A stretch of 5,793 bases of DNA from Kiritimatiellales bacterium (GTDB lineage: Bacteria > Verrucomicrobiota > Kiritimatiellia > Kiritimatiellales > Tichowtungiaceae). The notes under the pieces were generated by a model that made no database searches, was not told the origin of the DNA, and was given only the letters and a program-made list of their open reading frames with translations. The DNA lies in the NCBI GenBank assembly GCA_028692515.1, contig JAQUXG010000117.1, positions 1 through 5,793 of the forward strand, written 5' to 3'. Within the stretch, counting starts at the first letter, position 1; each line of letters starts with the position of its first letter. A program made the position numbers and the translations under genes. Shown here in pieces: positions 5,327-5,793 of the stretch.

Positions 5327-5793
5327 ATTTTGAGAGTGTGCCTTTGCTTGACGGGATCGCGTCGAGCGCGCGCAGGTCGGCGGTGCAGGCCATGCGCAGG
5401 GCGCGGGCGACGGCTTTGAAGACGGCTTCGTGCGCGTGGTGCAGATCGTCGCCGTATTTCTGGTCAATGTGCAGATTCAGTTTTGCGGTGTCGCAGAACG
5501 AGCGCCAGAAGTGTTCCAGAATATCGGTATCGAAATCGCGGATGAGGTTTTTCTTGTTGGCGATGTGATAGACGAGGTAGGGGCGTCCGCCGAGATCAAG
5601 CGAAACTTCGGCGCTGGCGAGCGCATCGTCCATCGGGAGCACCCAGAATCCGTAGCGGTTGATGCCTCGCCGTTCGCCGAGCGCCTTGTTGAAGGCTTCG
5701 CCGAGCGCGATGCCGACATCTTCAATCAGGTGGTGGTAGTCCACCTGAATGTCACCGACGGCTTTAATGTCCATGTCGATCAGCGAGTGTTTG
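5325..5793 (-). CDS. hisB: Imidazoleglycerol-phosphate dehydratase (HisB), N-terminus beyond right window edge
   Basis: HisB removes water from imidazoleglycerol phosphate to give imidazoleacetol phosphate in histidine biosynthesis; it is a cytoplasmic Mn-dependent enzyme. About 155 residues are visible of a family of about 190-200, so some 40 N-terminal residues lie outside the window. The frame is open to the edge, where KHSLIDMDIKAVGDIQV matches the family's KHGLFDLDVKA-GDL region; the ATG at 5774 is therefore internal. Both metal-binding motifs are present: HHLIED (family HHTVED) and HHAHEAVFKAVARAL (family HHIIEAIFKAFARAL). MDDALASAEVSLDLGGRPYLVY and the IPSSKGTL terminus also match. Tyr replaces the usual second Asp in D-D-HH. 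The length and the absence of a phosphatase domain after the dehydratase fit the monofunctional form, although an N-terminal fusion cannot be excluded. It is followed by the small unknown gene. Confidence 0.95.
   Translation of the reverse strand, partial: KHSLIDMDIKAVGDIQVDYHHLIEDVGIALGEAFNKALGERRGINRYGFWVLPMDDALASAEVSLDLGGRPYLVYHIANKKNLIRDFDTDILEHFWRSFCDTAKLNLHIDQKYGDDLHHAHEAVFKAVARALRMACTADLRALDAIPSSKGTLSK

Overview
This window looks like ordinary bacterial chromosome from a Gram-negative lineage of the PVC/Bacteroidetes type. My best guess is Kiritimatiellota or a relative in the Verrucomicrobia neighbourhood. The reasons are a parE-parC pair with Bacteroidetes/PVC-style motifs (EGQSA, HGDASI, GLSTK), an exported GLQ-repeat envelope protein, and the short TTCCAA-N3-TTGGAA dyads. 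The taxonomic call is inference; no rRNA gene or other decisive marker is present.

Layout. (1) Positions 3-911 (+) hold the C-terminal half of topoisomerase IV subunit B (ParE), cut by the left edge. It overlaps by 4 bp (ATGA) the complete subunit A gene parC, 908-3022 (+). Together they encode the heterotetrameric type IIA topoisomerase that unlinks daughter chromosomes. (2) A hairpin at 3030-3056, flanked by A and T runs, serves as a shared terminator between parC and a convergent minus-strand gene (3077-3790). That gene encodes a secreted or outer-membrane protein built of about twelve 14-15-residue G-[LVF]-Q-x-G-x-x-N repeats. (3) A divergent intergenic region of about 130 bp (3791-3920) leads to an RlmN/Cfr-family radical-SAM RNA methyltransferase (3921-4916, +). 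(4) On the minus strand, reading in from the right edge, is the C-terminal three quarters of hisB (imidazoleglycerol-phosphate dehydratase, histidine biosynthesis). It is followed after 12 bp by a small AT-richer gene of unknown function (4926-5312), which ends 9 bp from the rlmN stop.

The most unusual feature is a short dyad, consensus about TTTTCCAATGYYTGGAAAA. It occurs six times within about 800 bp, all in the rlmN leader and coding sequence, and I found no full copy elsewhere in the window. Four of the six copies form two larger units with the same architecture: dyad, a 10-nt spacer ending in TGAAA, then an inverted dyad. One unit is in the leader and one lies inside the coding sequence, and each can fold as a long hairpin. 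Within the gene the dyads replace, rather than interrupt, family-aligned residues, and three of the four are read in the same frame as FQ[C/P]L[D/E]. This resembles a highly iterated palindrome or small palindromic repeat family and is the main candidate for something undescribed.

No tRNA, rRNA, CRISPR array, insertion sequence or origin is visible.
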